Positions 8,420 to 17,569 of a stretch of DNA of 64,000 nucleotides are shown piece after piece. Both the position numbers and the translations under genes were made by a program. The number at the start of each line of letters is the position of its first letter. Position 1 is the first letter of the stretch. Source of the stretch: Kitasatospora kifunensis (GTDB lineage Bacteria > Actinomycetota > Actinomycetes > Streptomycetales > Streptomycetaceae); contig NZ_JACHJV010000001.1 in the NCBI RefSeq assembly GCF_014203855.1, forward strand, positions 1,178,001 through 1,242,000. Direction: 5' to 3'. Below the pieces are notes generated by a model. That model was not told the DNA's origin and ran no database searches. It saw only the letters and a program-made list of their open reading frames with translations.

Positions 8420-9778
8420 TTACAGGCCGACGGTGTTGCCGACGGCAACGCCGACAGGGCCGAACAGGCCGGTGAGCAGGATGGGGCGTCCGGGGTCGGA
8501 CGTGGGGGCGGGAGGCGTCCAGGAGGCGAGGGTCCAGGTCTGGCCGGGGCCGCCCTTGCTCTTTCCGACGAGCCGGCCGTCCTCGTCGGTCCAGTAGGTC
8601 CGCTCCGACGGGACGGTCCTGCCGGCGGCGGCGTAGATGTGGGTGCCGTCGTAGACCCATCGGTAGGTGTCGCCGTCGTCAGGGGTGCCTCCGGCGTCCA
8701 TTCCGGTCGGCGCGCCGGAGGAGTCGGTCGTCGGCTTGACGCCTTGCTTGGCGGCGGCTTCCAGGTAGGCGCGCAGCGCGGCGTTGAAGGTCTTCTTCTG
8801 GTCCTCCGACGCACCGGGGAAGGAGATGTCGGACTTGTCCAAAGCGAGAGCGGCACAGAGCTTGTGCCACTGCTCCAGCTCCGCCGCCGGCGCCCGGAGC
8901 TGCCAGTCCCGCTCCAGGTCCTTGGTCCTGCGCTCGGCCATGGCGGGCAGGAGATCGTCGACCCGCTCATCGACCCGTGTGTACCGGGGGTTCTGCTGCA
9001 TCTCCGCCGTCAGAGCCTTCTCCTCCGGCGTCGGCTCGGGCAGTGGCACCAACTGCACCTCCGCGCCCAGGTCCCACTCCGGTTGAGTTGAACCGGGGTC
9101 GTTCAGGTACGTGGACTCCACCCTCTCCTTGTACTTTTCGTGTGCGTCCTGGAACTCTTCCCACCGCTGCCGTGCCAGCTCGACCGCCAGGTCCCGCTCC
9201 TTGATCGCGATGTACCGGGCCAGGTTGTCGGCACTGGGCGGCTCCTCGTCCGCCGCGAACGCCTCCCGCCACGCCACGATCTCGCAGCGCTTCTCCTCCG
9301 TCTCCTCGTTGTCGAGCTGCCACTTCTTCAGCTCGGCGCTGTAACGCTTCGCCTCCCAGGCCTTCCACGCGTCGGGGATCAGTGCGGCGAGCTTGGCCTT
9401 GACGTCGGCGGGAAGCTCGTTCAGCCGGTTCTCGAAGGCCGCGAGCGCGGCCCTCTTCTTCCTGTGTTCGGCGGAGGAGCCGGCGTACATCCACACGCCG
9501 TAGTCGCCGATGCTCTGGTACTCGCCGACGGCGTGGCTGACGATCCGGTTGACCGACTGGCCCTCCACGGAGCTGTTGAGACTGCTGGCCCACCATGCGG
9601 TCGCCGGACTGCCGTCGGCGGCGCCCAGCTCGACGGCCGGCTCCGTGGTCACCGGCAGCAGGTTCTCGATGCTCGCTCGGGAGTCGGTGACGTCCGTGGT
9701 CCGGCCCAGCCGCACCCGGACGCACCGACCGGTCTCGGTGTTGACGATCGTGAACTTTCCAGCGGGAAGTGTTGACAT
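8420..9778 (-). CDS. Large conserved hypothetical protein, charged helical centre
   Basis: A 452-aa protein of unrecognised family. The first 60 residues (F-T-I-V-N-T-E-T-G-R-C-V-R-V-R) resemble a beta-type, perhaps lectin-like, N-terminus. Residues of about 110-340 are rich in Lys, Glu, Arg and Ala with many W-x-x-x motifs, predicted mostly helical or coiled coil. The C-terminus (Y-R-W-V-Y-D-G-T-H-I-Y-A-A-A, then T-Y-W-T-D-E-D-G-R-L-V-G-K) returns to beta/aromatic character and ends in hydrophobic residues. ATG 9778 is chosen because the protein-like sequence starts there; the open frame extends upstream without coding character. No function is assigned. Confidence 0.6.
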   Translation of the reverse strand: MSTLPAGKFTIVNTETGRCVRVRLGRTTDVTDSRASIENLLPVTTEPAVELGAADGSPATAWWASSLNSSVEGQSVNRIVSHAVGEYQSIGDYGVWMYAGSSAEHRKKRAALAAFENRLNELPADVKAKLAALIPDAWKAWEAKRYSAELKKWQLDNEETEEKRCEIVAWREAFAADEEPPSADNLARYIAIKERDLAVELARQRWEEFQDAHEKYKERVESTYLNDPGSTQPEWDLGAEVQLVPLPEPTPEEKALTAEMQQNPRYTRVDERVDDLLPAMAERRTKDLERDWQLRAPAAELEQWHKLCAALALDKSDISFPGASEDQKKTFNAALRAYLEAAAKQGVKPTTDSSGAPTGMDAGGTPDDGDTYRWVYDGTHIYAAAGRTVPSERTYWTDEDGRLVGKSKGGPGQTWTLASWTPPAPTSDPGRPILLTGLFGPVGVAVGNTVGL

Positions 9779-9856
9779 GCGCACATTTTCGCCACTGAAA
9801 GCAGCCGAGCAAGGACAACCCGTGATCATCACCCGAAAGCGTGAGGTCTTGCCTCG

Positions 9857-10420
9857 GACGACTTCTCCTACGCCGCGCCCGAGCTCCCCGCCGCCTCCGA
9901 GCGCCCGATGGGCTAGCTCGCGGACCTCGAGTCGGCCCAGGCGGTCCTCGCGGTCACCGACCAGAGTACCGACAGCCTGACGCTCACCGGACTCGCCACC
10001 TGGAACCGCCAGTTCGTCGGCGTGCAGTGGCAGTTCAACGTGGAGGAGAACCAGGCCTCCGGACTGCACATCACCGAAGCCCAGCTTCCCGAGGCGAAGC
10101 GGAAGGAGGCCGAGACCGCGCTGCGGGAGCTGATCAGCGCGATGGGCATGATCATCACGTTCGAGACCGCCCGGGACGGGGCCGGCCGTACCCACCCGCG
10201 AGGCATGGTCCGCCGCACGTCCATGGGCGGCGACTACTACGGGCTGTCCGAGTGGACGGTGGGCGCGCTCGGCAAGATCGGCTGGATCGCCACGGGCGAG
10301 AAGCTGCCCGACGCGCACGTGTACCGCTCGCTGCGCAGCCCGGAGTCGGGAGAGCACTACGACCGGAGCAAGTACGCCAAGGTCGCCTCCCAGTGGCCCG
10401 TGGCGCTGGGCCCACTGACT
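9857..10420 (+). pseudogene. Decayed gene of unknown function with an in-frame stop
   Basis: One frame has good coding character from about 9857 (S-D-D-F-S-Y-A-A-P-E-L-P) through TAG 9914-9916 and on to W-N-R-Q-F-V-G-V-Q-W-Q-F, G-G-D-Y-Y-G-L-S-E-W and P-V-A-L-G-P (about 10420). The stop codon splits one probable original gene, and no start with a ribosome-binding site is visible. I do not recognise the family. The downstream part could be expressed from ATG 10022 but would lack its N-terminus. Confidence 0.5.
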
Positions 10421-10552
10421 ACGACAGTGACTGCCGCGACAGATGGCCACCTGCCCCCCTGTCGTAGCTACCCGAACGCAGGGCCCACCCGGTGGACCCG
10501 GGGCGGCGCGGGCCGCCCGGCAGAAGGCATGGTGGGGAACGTCGGAGTCGGA

Positions 10553-10822
10553 TCAGGCGGACCGTGCCGGGCTCCTCAGCCCGGCGATCAGCGTGGTCAG
10601 TCGTAGCACGGCGTCCGGCAGGCCATCGCCGTCTGCGTCGCCATCCTGCATGTCGAAGTCCACGCCGAGGACGGTGGCGGTGTCTTGGTGCTCGCGCAGC
10701 CATTGGCCGGCGGCGGTGAATACCGCGGCGGCGTTGGCACCGGCGATGGTCACCAGCTGTGCTTGCTCGATGTCCAACTCCAGCCCGGCAGCGTGCGCCT
10801 CGGCGGCGGGTGTGACTGTCAT
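10553..10822 (-). CDS. Small acidic hypothetical protein
   Basis: An 89-aa protein from ATG 10822, with AAAGG about 10 nt upstream. The middle is helical (L-V-T-I-A-G-A-N-A-A-A-V-F-T-A-A-G-Q-W-L). It is followed by an acidic D-x-D-G-D-A-D-G-D-G-L-P-D stretch that resembles a calcium-binding loop, though this is not proven. It precedes nothing in an obvious operon. Family unknown. Confidence 0.55.
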   Translation of the reverse strand: MTVTPAAEAHAAGLELDIEQAQLVTIAGANAAAVFTAAGQWLREHQDTATVLGVDFDMQDGDADGDGLPDAVLRLTTLIAGLRSPARSA

Positions 10823-10925
10823 CCGATGTCAGCCTTTCTGGTCTTGTTGTTCTTGACTGTTTCGGGATGGAGCGCGTTCGGCGGCGGTCCCGGTCGGGCG
10901 TCGCCCGTCGGGTCGGGCGCAGCGC

Positions 10926-10957
10926 CTGGTCAACTGGTCAACTGGTCAACTGGTCAA
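10926..10957. repeat. Four tandem copies of CTGGTCAA
   Basis: Exact 8-bp units at 10926-10933, 10934-10941, 10942-10949 and 10950-10957, in the gap just downstream of the HTH gene and upstream of the 89-aa gene, both on the minus strand. It could be an iteron-like binding array for the neighbouring HTH protein, or a simple slippage repeat. Confidence 0.8.
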
Positions 10958-10979
10958 CCATCGACATGGCGAGGGTCCG

Positions 10980-11189
10980 CTATGTGCTCTCCACGGAGAC
11001 GTAGGACTCTTGGAGGTACTTGTGCACCGCCTGCTCGGACACCTTGAATGACCGGCCTACCCTGACGGACGGCAGGTGCCCGGCGTGGATCACCCGATAG
11101 ACCGTCATCTTGCTCACCCGCATCACTGCGGCGGCCTCCGCCACGGTCAAGTAGGCCTCGATCTTCTGCGGAGGCTCGTTTGCGGCCAT
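10980..11189 (-). CDS. Excisionase/BldC-like helix-turn-helix protein
   Basis: A 69-aa MerR/excisionase-like DNA-binding protein. The motif L-T-V-A-E-A-A-A-V-M-R-V-S-K-M-T-V-Y-R is followed by the wing residues G-H-L-P-S-V-R-V-G-R-S-F-K-V and the tail V-H-K-Y-L-Q-E-S-Y-V. This matches a small HTH family common in streptomycetes (about 70 aa). ATG 11189 gives the family length; ATG 11213 is an alternative. It may bind the CTGGTCAA array directly downstream. It could be a regulator or a leftover excisionase; no partner integrase is adjacent. Confidence 0.85.
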   Translation of the reverse strand: MAANEPPQKIEAYLTVAEAAAVMRVSKMTVYRVIHAGHLPSVRVGRSFKVSEQAVHKYLQESYVSVEST

Positions 11190-11287
11190 CAGGTCACCTG
11201 GTCCTCTCATCATGGCGGCGCCCGACCCGGCCGCCTCAACCTAAAGTAGTCAATTCAACACTCATGGTGAGTGCGATGTTGATCGTA

Positions 11288-12507
11288 CCCTGAAGGGTGT
11301 CAAAACTCCGATCAGGCCGCTGAACTGGGCCTTTCCGTTGGGTCGACGGGTGGACGCGTCGGGATGGCGTGGTACTCGTTGAGTAGGCCGCCAAGCACTC
11401 GGCGACGACCGACCGCGGCGACGGTCATGGGGATGACGTTCAGGGCGTCGTCCGGGGCGCGCAGATCGAGACTGCGGTGGGCCCGTCCGGCGTTGTAGTG
11501 CTTGGCGTACTCGTCGAGCACGGCGCTCAGGTGTCGTTCACCAGCGATGAGCAATCGGTCAGTGCATTCGGCGCGCACGGTGCGTATCCACCGTTCCGCG
11601 AAGGCGTTCGAGCGTGGGCTCTGCGGCGGGGTTGGGATCACTCTCGTGCCGTTGCCGGCGAGGACGGCGTCGAAGACGGTGGTGAACTTCGCGTCACGGT
11701 CGCGTATGAGGAACCGGAAGTCGCCGGCCCTGTCTCCCAGGTCCATCAGCAAGTTCCGGGCGAGCTGGGCCACCCACTCCCCCGTCGGGTGTGCTGTGAC
11801 GCCGAGGACATGGACCCGCCGGGTCTTGATCTCCATGACGAAGAAGACATAGAGGCGCCGGAGGAAGACGGTGTCCACGTGCATGAAGTCGCAGGCAAGA
11901 AGCGTGTGAGCGTGCGTCTGCAGGAAGGTCCGCCAACTCTGCTGACCGACGCGCTGGGGAGCGGGCGGCAGGCCCAGACGGCGCAGGACTCGACGGATGG
12001 TGGCAGCGGCGACCCGGTGGCCGAGCCGCCGCAGCTCGCCCTGGATCCTGACGTACCCCCAGGTCGGGTTCTCCCTGGCCAAGCGCCGGATGAGCGCGAC
12101 GATCTCCTCGGGTAGCGGCGGACGGCCGAGCTCGGCCGGTGGCTGTCGCCACTTCCAACGCACCAGACGCCGGTGCCAGGCCAGCAGCGTGCCCGGAGTG
12201 ACGAGCCGATGCCTACGCAGCATCGACGGCAGCTGGCGGGCCAGTGTGGAGAGCACGGCGCGGTCCACCCAGGACATCCGCGGCCTGCCCACCTGGCGGC
12301 GCAGTACGGCGACCTCGTGCCGCAGGGCCAGGATCTCGACATTCTTCACGGCGGAGGAACGACCCAACAGGGCCAGCCAGCCCAGCATCCTGCAGAAGAT
12401 CGAGCAGAGCAGTCGAAGAGCCACGGTCAGCGACCGTGCCCAGAACCCGCCCGCTCGCAAAGTCGCAGCTCAACAAACTGTACGGCCAGTAAAGACACCC
12501 TTCAGGG
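11288..12507 (-). mobile_element. Insertion sequence with integrase-core transposase
   Basis: Terminal inverted repeats CCCTGAAGGGTGTC at 11288-11301 and its reverse complement at 12494-12507 bound a 1220-bp element that holds one transposase gene. No clear target-site duplication is visible. The right end abuts an older transposase remnant of a related family, so this IS inserted into, or recombined with, an existing IS. Confidence 0.8.
11312..12460 (-). CDS. IS3/IS481-like transposase (rve integrase core)
   Basis: A 382-aa transposase. The N-terminal HTH region carries [16 protein letters not shown]. It is followed by [11 protein letters not shown] and a C-terminal rve domain: D-F-M-H-V-D (first Asp), R-D-R-D-A-K-F (second Asp) and N-A-F-A-E-R-W (Glu). 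The last part, [11 protein letters not shown], is the usual tail. All three acidic residues are present, so it may be functional. The true start may be one of several downstream Met codons (for example M-L-G-W-L-A). Confidence 0.9.
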   Translation of the reverse strand: MRAGGFWARSLTVALRLLCSIFCRMLGWLALLGRSSAVKNVEILALRHEVAVLRRQVGRPRMSWVDRAVLSTLARQLPSMLRRHRLVTPGTLLAWHRRLVRWKWRQPPAELGRPPLPEEIVALIRRLARENPTWGYVRIQGELRRLGHRVAAATIRRVLRRLGLPPAPQRVGQQSWRTFLQTHAHTLLACDFMHVDTVFLRRLYVFFVMEIKTRRVHVLGVTAHPTGEWVAQLARNLLMDLGDRAGDFRFLIRDRDAKFTTVFDAVLAGNGTRVIPTPPQSPRSNAFAERWIRTVRAECTDRLLIAGERHLSAVLDEYAKHYNAGRAHRSLDLRAPDDALNVIPMTVAAVGRRRVLGGLLNEYHAIPTRPPVDPTERPSSAA

Positions 12508-12827
12508 CGCCCCGGTCGCTTCGGCCTGCACGTGCGCGCATGACGCCGCTTCATAAGATCGCGGTGCCAGCGCAGCACGGTGTCCGGCCGGACCAACAGC
12601 CGCAGCCGGCGCAGGACCTCGCGCCGCAGGGGAAAGATGAGCACGGCAAGGAAGACGCGGTCCTCTGAATTGAACTTCACCCTGTCAACACCGAGCTGCC
12701 GCTCAAGGACATTGAGCTGATGGCGCAGGGCGAGGATCTCAACGTCCTTGTCGCGGTCGCTCATCGGCAGCAGCCGCAGGGCGGCGAACACGTTCGTGAC
12801 AGTCAGGTATGCCAGGCGAAGCATCAC
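12508..12827 (-). pseudogene. Transposase N-terminal remnant (copy 1 of a recurring family)
   Basis: Minus-strand frame from ATG 12827: [32 protein letters not shown], then R-R-L-R-L-L-V-R-P-D-T-V-L-R-W-H-R-D-L and R-P-K-R-P-G-R-P, where it is cut by the IS end at 12507. The rve catalytic domain is missing. The sequence 12710-12900, including about 70 bp upstream of the start, is closely similar to 17275-17470. Confidence 0.8.
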
Positions 12828-13068
12828 GATTGATCATCCTGCCGCAGCCATCAAGCACGCCCTCGAGCTGCATGGATGGCATTCTCGGCAGGCGCAGTGT
12901 CGCGGCGCAGCAACGCCTTGGGGAAGGACAACAGCCCGCGAGCCACCTTGTACAGCACCGAAACGATCACGCGAACATGGTGCCAGCCGGGATCGGCCTA
13001 CCCTTTTCACCTGCGGCGATGACTTTCCGAGCCCGACAAGCCCCGGGGCCGGGAGCCGCACGGCCCGG

Positions 13069-13548
13069 CTACTCGACTCGGAAGCCCCTGCGGTCCACGG
13101 CTCGGCGCAGGAAGGCGATCCAGCCGTCCCAGTCGCCGAGCGAGCCGAACAGCTCGTCCTGCTCGGCCTGCGCCAGGCCGTCGTACACCGCCAGCGCCGC
13201 CGTGATCTCAGCCGGGCTGACCAGCCAGCGGTCATTGCTGGCGAACTTGTAGGCCGGAATCCCGGTGGGTTGCTCGACGGCCCGGTCCCGCGCCGCCTGG
13301 TTGGCCCGCCTCATCTCGTAGAAGGCGTCGGGAATGTCGGGCGAGTCAGGACCCGCTTGGTAGTACCGGACCAGATCGTCCATGGTGAAGCCGAACTCCG
13401 CGGCCTTGCGAAAGACCGGTGGATCCACCGTGACCAGCATCCCAGCCTCGGTCATCGCCCTACAGGTGCGCCCCATACTGGCGGCCGCGAAGCTGTATTC
13501 GGCATCGTCCTGGTCGGGATCCACGACGATCACCATGTCCCAGCTCAT
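13069..13548 (-). CDS. Conserved hypothetical protein (possible orphan immunity protein)
   Basis: A 159-aa soluble protein, ATG 13548. It begins M-S-W-D-M-V-I-V-V-D-P-D-Q-D-D. It has W-D-G-W-I-A-F-L-R-R-A-V near the end and several conserved-looking aromatic residues. No domain is recognised. Its size, acidity and place between transposase remnants next to a toxin module fit an orphan immunity protein, but that is only inference from context. Confidence 0.55.
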   Translation of the reverse strand: MSWDMVIVVDPDQDDAEYSFAAASMGRTCRAMTEAGMLVTVDPPVFRKAAEFGFTMDDLVRYYQAGPDSPDIPDAFYEMRRANQAARDRAVEQPTGIPAYKFASNDRWLVSPAEITAALAVYDGLAQAEQDELFGSLGDWDGWIAFLRRAVDRRGFRVE

Positions 13549-13670
13549 CGCACCGCGCTCTTCTCTGCTCAGGTCCGGCTCAGGTCCAGTGGGAACGTTT
13601 CCGGAGAAACCGACGTCGGGCGCAGTGGAATCCGATCCTGTGCCGTTCGGAAACTCATCGGTGCTGCTCG

Positions 13671-14560
13671 GTGTGGGTCTGGCGCGCCGTCACGGCCTAC
13701 TGGGACGCTGTCCGGATGATCGTCTCACTGGTGTATCGGGCGGCGCGGAATCTGCTTTCGGTTCCGGCGATGCTGCTGCGCCGGGATGCGGCCAAGGACG
13801 CCGAACTGCTGGTGCTGCGGCATGAGAACGCGGTGCTGCGCAGGCAGCTCACCGCGCCGGTGCGGTACGAGCCGGCGGACCGGCTGTGGTTCGCGGTGCT
13901 GTCCTCGCTGATCCCCCGGCGCCGGTGGGCGAAGGTGTTTCCGGTGACGCCCGGGACTCTGCTCGCGTGGCACCGAAGGCTGATCGCCCGGAAGTGGGAC
14001 TGCAGCAAGCGGCGGGGCAGGCCCGGTAGGCCGCCGACCACGAGCGCGGTGAAGGCGCTGGTGTTGCGGCCGGCCAAGGAGAATCCGCGCTGGGGCTGCC
14101 ATCGGATCCAGGGCGAACTCGTCCGCCTCGGGCATCCGATCGGCGCGACGACGGTCTGGGAGATCCTGACGGCGGCAGGCATCGATCCGGCCCCGCGCCG
14201 CGGTGGGCCGACGTGGCGCGAGTTCCTGACCGCGCAAGCCGAGGGGGTCATCGCCTGCGACTTCGTGCACATCGATCTGGTCGACCTGCGCCGGGTGTAC
14301 GCGCTGGTCTTCCTCGAGCACGGCACACGCCGACTGCACATCACCGGAGTGACCGCCCACCCGACGGGCCCCTGGGCGGTGCAACAGGCGAGAAGCCTCG
14401 CCGTCGAGTTGGGCGTCCGGCTCGACTCACTGTGCTTCCTGATCCGTGACCGGGACGCGAAGTACACCGCATCGTTCGACGTGGTCTTCGAGGCCGAGGA
14501 CATGGAGGTCATCAAAACGCCGCCCCGTGCTCCGCGAGCGAACGCCCACTGCGAACGAGT
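13671..14560 (+). pseudogene. rve-type transposase truncated before the end of its catalytic domain
   Basis: The coding part runs from the N-terminal D-A-E-L-L-V-L-R-H-E-N-A-V-L-R-R-Q through [11 protein letters not shown] to D-F-V-H-I-D (first Asp), R-D-R-D-A-K-Y (second Asp) and N-A-H-C-E-R (Glu). After C-E-R the sequence diverges abruptly into non-family residues and stops at 14639, so the last 60-80 residues are missing. The start is probably ATG 13716 rather than 13671. It is likely inactive. Confidence 0.8.
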
Positions 14561-14737
14561 AGTAGTCGGCACCCGCAGTGCTCCCTGCAGGCTGTCGTGC
14601 TGCTGGATGCCTCCCCATCCAGCCACGGAGCGGCGCTGACACACAGTCCGCTCACGCGTCGCTCCTGTCGGAACTGAGACCAAGCAGCGTGACCGCCATC
14701 GGCGAACGTAACGCACGCCCGTGCTCACATCCACTGG

Positions 14738-14784
14738 AGGAGGCCTGCCTGCCGCTGCGGGATGCGGCGGCAGGCAGGCCTCCT
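14738..14784. terminator. Strong stem-loop, 18-bp perfect stem
   Basis: Arms AGGAGGCCTGCCTGCCGC (14738-14755) and its exact reverse complement (14767-14784) with an 11-nt loop. No T-run follows. It lies between the truncated transposase and the WXG-like gene, so it could end transcription from upstream (GC-rich actinobacterial terminators often lack T-tails) or be an element end. Confidence 0.65.
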
Positions 14785-14905
14785 GAGGATCGCAGGCCTC
14801 GAAATGGAGTTGTGGATATCGGATCAGCGAAGGCCGCGTGGACTAAAGGGCTGATATGACAGTCTGTTCCGTGGCAACGGCACGCTGAACGGGGAGGCGG
14901 AACGG

Positions 14906-15229
14906 ATGGCTGACGGATTCAAGGTCGATCTCGGCGCGTTGGAGAGTGCGGCTTCGGGAATCAACGGCACGCTGTACGACCTGCAGTCGAAGAAGGTCAG
15001 CGACATCGGGGGCAAGCAGGGCGACTTCGGGCACGGTCATCTGGCCGACACGGTCTCCGACTTCTGCGGCCGGTGGGAGCTGGGCGTGGAGCACCTGGCC
15101 AAGGACGCCCAGGTGGTGGCCGGCCGCCTAACCAAGAGCGTCGAGGCATACCTGGCCACGGACAAGTCCCTGAAGGGGCAGCTGGACGGGATCGTAGCCG
15201 GCTCCGGGACCGACCCCGGGGTGAAGTGA
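14906..15229 (+). CDS. WXG100/ESX-like small protein
   Basis: A 107-aa helical protein. It begins F-K-V-D-L-G-A-L-E-S-A-A-S-G-I-N-G-T-L, has F-C-G-R-W-E-L-G in the middle and ends in a helical segment, as is usual for ESX-type chaperone/adaptor proteins of type VII secretion. GGGGAGGCGG just before ATG 14906 is a good ribosome-binding site. Its TGA overlaps the ATG of the toxin gene (ATGA at 15226-15230), so the two are translationally coupled. It probably pairs with the toxin for export; no ESX machinery genes are in the window. Confidence 0.75.
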   Translation: MADGFKVDLGALESAASGINGTLYDLQSKKVSDIGGKQGDFGHGHLADTVSDFCGRWELGVEHLAKDAQVVAGRLTKSVEAYLATDKSLKGQLDGIVAGSGTDPGVK

Positions 15230-16386
15230 TGGCCAAGAACCTGGGCGAGACCAGCGATCCGACAGACTTAGTCCCGGGCAACCCCGGTTCGGTGACCGGG
15301 GTTGCCACCGCGATGCGCGGCTATGGCGACGCCCTGCACACCGCAGGCACCGGGCTGAAGCGGATCGACACCACCGACGGGTGGAGCGGGCAGGCCGGCG
15401 ACGCGTTCCGGGAAGCGTTCCAGGGCGTTCCGGACAAGTGGTTGGTGGCCGGCGACTGCTTCCACAACGCGGCCACCGCCCTGGACACCTATGTCTGGAC
15501 CCTGAACTGGGCCCAGGGGCAGGCAGCGGATGCGGTCCGGCAGTGGGATGCCGGGCAGAGCGCCACGGGGCAGGCCAAGACCCAGCACGCCCAGGACGTC
15601 CAGCAGGCCGGCCACGACCTGCCGTTCAACGATCCTGGTGAGGCCGCTCGGCAGTCCGCGCGGTCGACACTCGCCAACGCCCGCAGCCAGCTCTCCTCCG
15701 CCGGGGACACGGCGGCCAAGGCAGTGGGCGCAGCGCGCGACAAGGCTCCTAAGAAGCCGGGGTTCTGGGACAACGTCGGCAGTTTCTTCGAGGATGCCGG
15801 TGCGGACGTGGCGAACTTCGCGGGGACCGCGATCAACGACGTGGCCTCGCTCGGAAACGCGATGCTCAACCACCCGGGCGACCTCGCCTCGACCGCCGGC
15901 GGGGTCGCGCTGATGGCGCTCGGGGCGGCCGGCGAAGTCGGTGGCGGCGCGCTGGATGTGACCGTCGTCGGCGCCGCCATCGGCGTACCGGTCAACATCG
16001 CCTCGGCCGGCGCGATCGGCCTCGGCGGCACGCTGGCCGCTGCCGGGATGGGCGACATGCTGATGAACGCAGCCGGCGACGACAGCGTGCACCCGATGCG
16101 GACGGACTACAGCGGGTCAGGTGGTGACGACTACGAGCCCGACGAGGGGTTCCGCGGCAGCGAATTCAGCAAGGACGAGATCGTCGAGTTCACGAACGGC
16201 CACACCGGCGACGGGGACCCGACGATGGGCCGCCCCTCCAGAGCCGAGATCGACGACGCGCTCACCAAGGGACAGCCGCAGAAGCTGCCTGGCCAGAACG
16301 CCGAGAAGTTCGAGTACAACGGCGTCCGTGTCATCGTGAACTACGACATGCCCTGGAAGTCCACGTCCTACTACCCCGGAAGATGA
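15229..16386 (+). CDS. Polymorphic toxin with WXG-like N-terminus
   Basis: A 385-aa protein. Residues of about 15-130 form a WXG/PPE-like helical bundle with D-G-W-S-G-Q-A-G-D-A-F-R-E-A-F at the turn. A hydrophobic, Gly/Ala-rich middle (about 220-270) resembles the membrane-active segment of such toxins. The last 75 residues, after S-K-D-E-I-V-E-F, form a compact C-terminal toxin domain with P-S-R-A-E-I-D-D-A-L and E-Y-N-G-V-R-V-I-V-N. This layout resembles RelE/BECR-fold RNase domains; the activity is inferred, not shown. The next gene overlaps by 4 nt and is the expected immunity gene. Confidence 0.72.
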   Translation: MAKNLGETSDPTDLVPGNPGSVTGVATAMRGYGDALHTAGTGLKRIDTTDGWSGQAGDAFREAFQGVPDKWLVAGDCFHNAATALDTYVWTLNWAQGQAADAVRQWDAGQSATGQAKTQHAQDVQQAGHDLPFNDPGEAARQSARSTLANARSQLSSAGDTAAKAVGAARDKAPKKPGFWDNVGSFFEDAGADVANFAGTAINDVASLGNAMLNHPGDLASTAGGVALMALGAAGEVGGGALDVTVVGAAIGVPVNIASAGAIGLGGTLAAAGMGDMLMNAAGDDSVHPMRTDYSGSGGDDYEPDEGFRGSEFSKDEIVEFTNGHTGDGDPTMGRPSRAEIDDALTKGQPQKLPGQNAEKFEYNGVRVIVNYDMPWKSTSYYPGR

Positions 16387-16832
16387 CGATGCCTGAGATC
16401 CCCCAAGAGCTCCGCTCCCTGTTCAGTGACGACGAGCTGGCACAGATCGCCGAACACAGGATCCGCGTCGGCGGCACCACCGAGCGGGACGCTGTCGAGC
16501 TGGCCGTGGCGTGGACCGGGAACGTCCGCAAGATCGACGCCGACCGCTCCCTGCCCTCCTCCGACCGCAGCGTGTGGAGCGAGCATGACCTGGCCGGGAC
16601 ACTCTTCCTGCGCGACCATCTCGAAAGCGCGCTGAACCGGTTGCCCGGCGCATTGCGCGAGCGCTTGATCGGCTATGTCGGCGCAGCCGACGAGCGATAC
16701 CGCTCGTTCACCGTCTCCGACTCCGGGCAGCGCATCGAGAAGATCGCCGAGGTAGACGCCACCGGGCGCTCCTGGTGGTGGTTCCGAGTGCCCTCCTCCG
16801 GCCCCATCGCCGAGGATCTTGCCCGGTACTGA
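16383..16832 (+). CDS. Probable immunity protein of the adjacent toxin
   Basis: A 149-aa acidic soluble protein with no named domain that I recognise. The ATG at 16383 overlaps the toxin stop (ATGA). The protein is helical, with an aromatic patch (S-W-W-W-F-R-V-P). Position immediately after the toxin domain and coupled translation are the main evidence. The following bases run into a transposase remnant. Confidence 0.6.
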   Translation: MTMPEIPQELRSLFSDDELAQIAEHRIRVGGTTERDAVELAVAWTGNVRKIDADRSLPSSDRSVWSEHDLAGTLFLRDHLESALNRLPGALRERLIGYVGAADERYRSFTVSDSGQRIEKIAEVDATGRSWWWFRVPSSGPIAEDLARY

Positions 16833-16984
16833 CTTCTGCCTGACCGGCTGGGCCAGGGGCCCAGAGTTGCGTCGTGGCCGTTACGGTCTGTGAAGGTGCT
16901 CACGGGAGAGCTGACTCGGGCGGCCGTGGACGTGGGGCGGAGAGGGAATCTGCGGGGCGCTTCGGGGGCTCTGTCCCCGAAGCG

Positions 16985-17400
16985 CCCCGCAGGCGGACAC
17001 CTCCCACGACGGGTTCTCCCGGACCAGGTGCAGGATGAGCGCGCGGATCGAGCGGACGGTGGGCGGGCGACCGGGTCGCTTCGGCTGGCAGGAGCGGGCA
17101 TGACGCTGCCTCATGAGGTCGCAATGCCAGCCCAGCACGGTGTCCGGCTGGACCAGCAGCCGCAGGCGGCGCAGGACCTGGCGCGGCAGCGGGGCGAGGA
17201 GCGCGGCAAGGATGATCCGGTCCTCCTGAGCGAAGTTCACCTTGCTCTCGCCGAGCTGCCGTTCAAGGACGTGAGCTGATGGCGCAGGGCAAGGATCTCC
17301 ACATCATCCTTCTCGCGATCGCTCATCGGCAGCAGCCGCAGGACGGCGAACGCGTTGGTGACAGTCAGGCATGCCAAGCGAAGCAACACGAGTGATCATC
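16985..17400 (-). mobile_element. Transposase N-terminal remnant (copy 2 of a recurring family)
   Basis: Minus strand: L-R-R-L-R-L-L-V-Q-P-D-T-V-L-G-W-H, C-Q-P-K-R-P-G-R-P-P-T-V-R-S-I-R-A and L-V-R-E-N-P-S-W, after which it breaks at about 16990. Upstream, the P-M-S-D-R start region is frameshifted near 17275. It is closely similar to 12508-12900, including the non-coding end with GATGGCATTCTCGGC. Confidence 0.8.
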
Positions 17401-17569
17401 CTGCCGCAACCACCAAGCACGCTCCCGGCCCGCATGGATGGCATTCTCGGCGGGCGCAATGTTCATGAGGTTGTGTTTGCGATTCTGGTCGGTTCACAAG
17501 GCAGCCAGATGAGGATTCTCAACAACCGCCCATGGGCATGGTCGTGACGAAATGGGACAGGGGGACCTG

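Noticed and set aside
10926..10957. Possible CRISPR array
   Set aside because: The repeats are 8 bp and directly adjacent, with no spacers; no cas genes are in the window.
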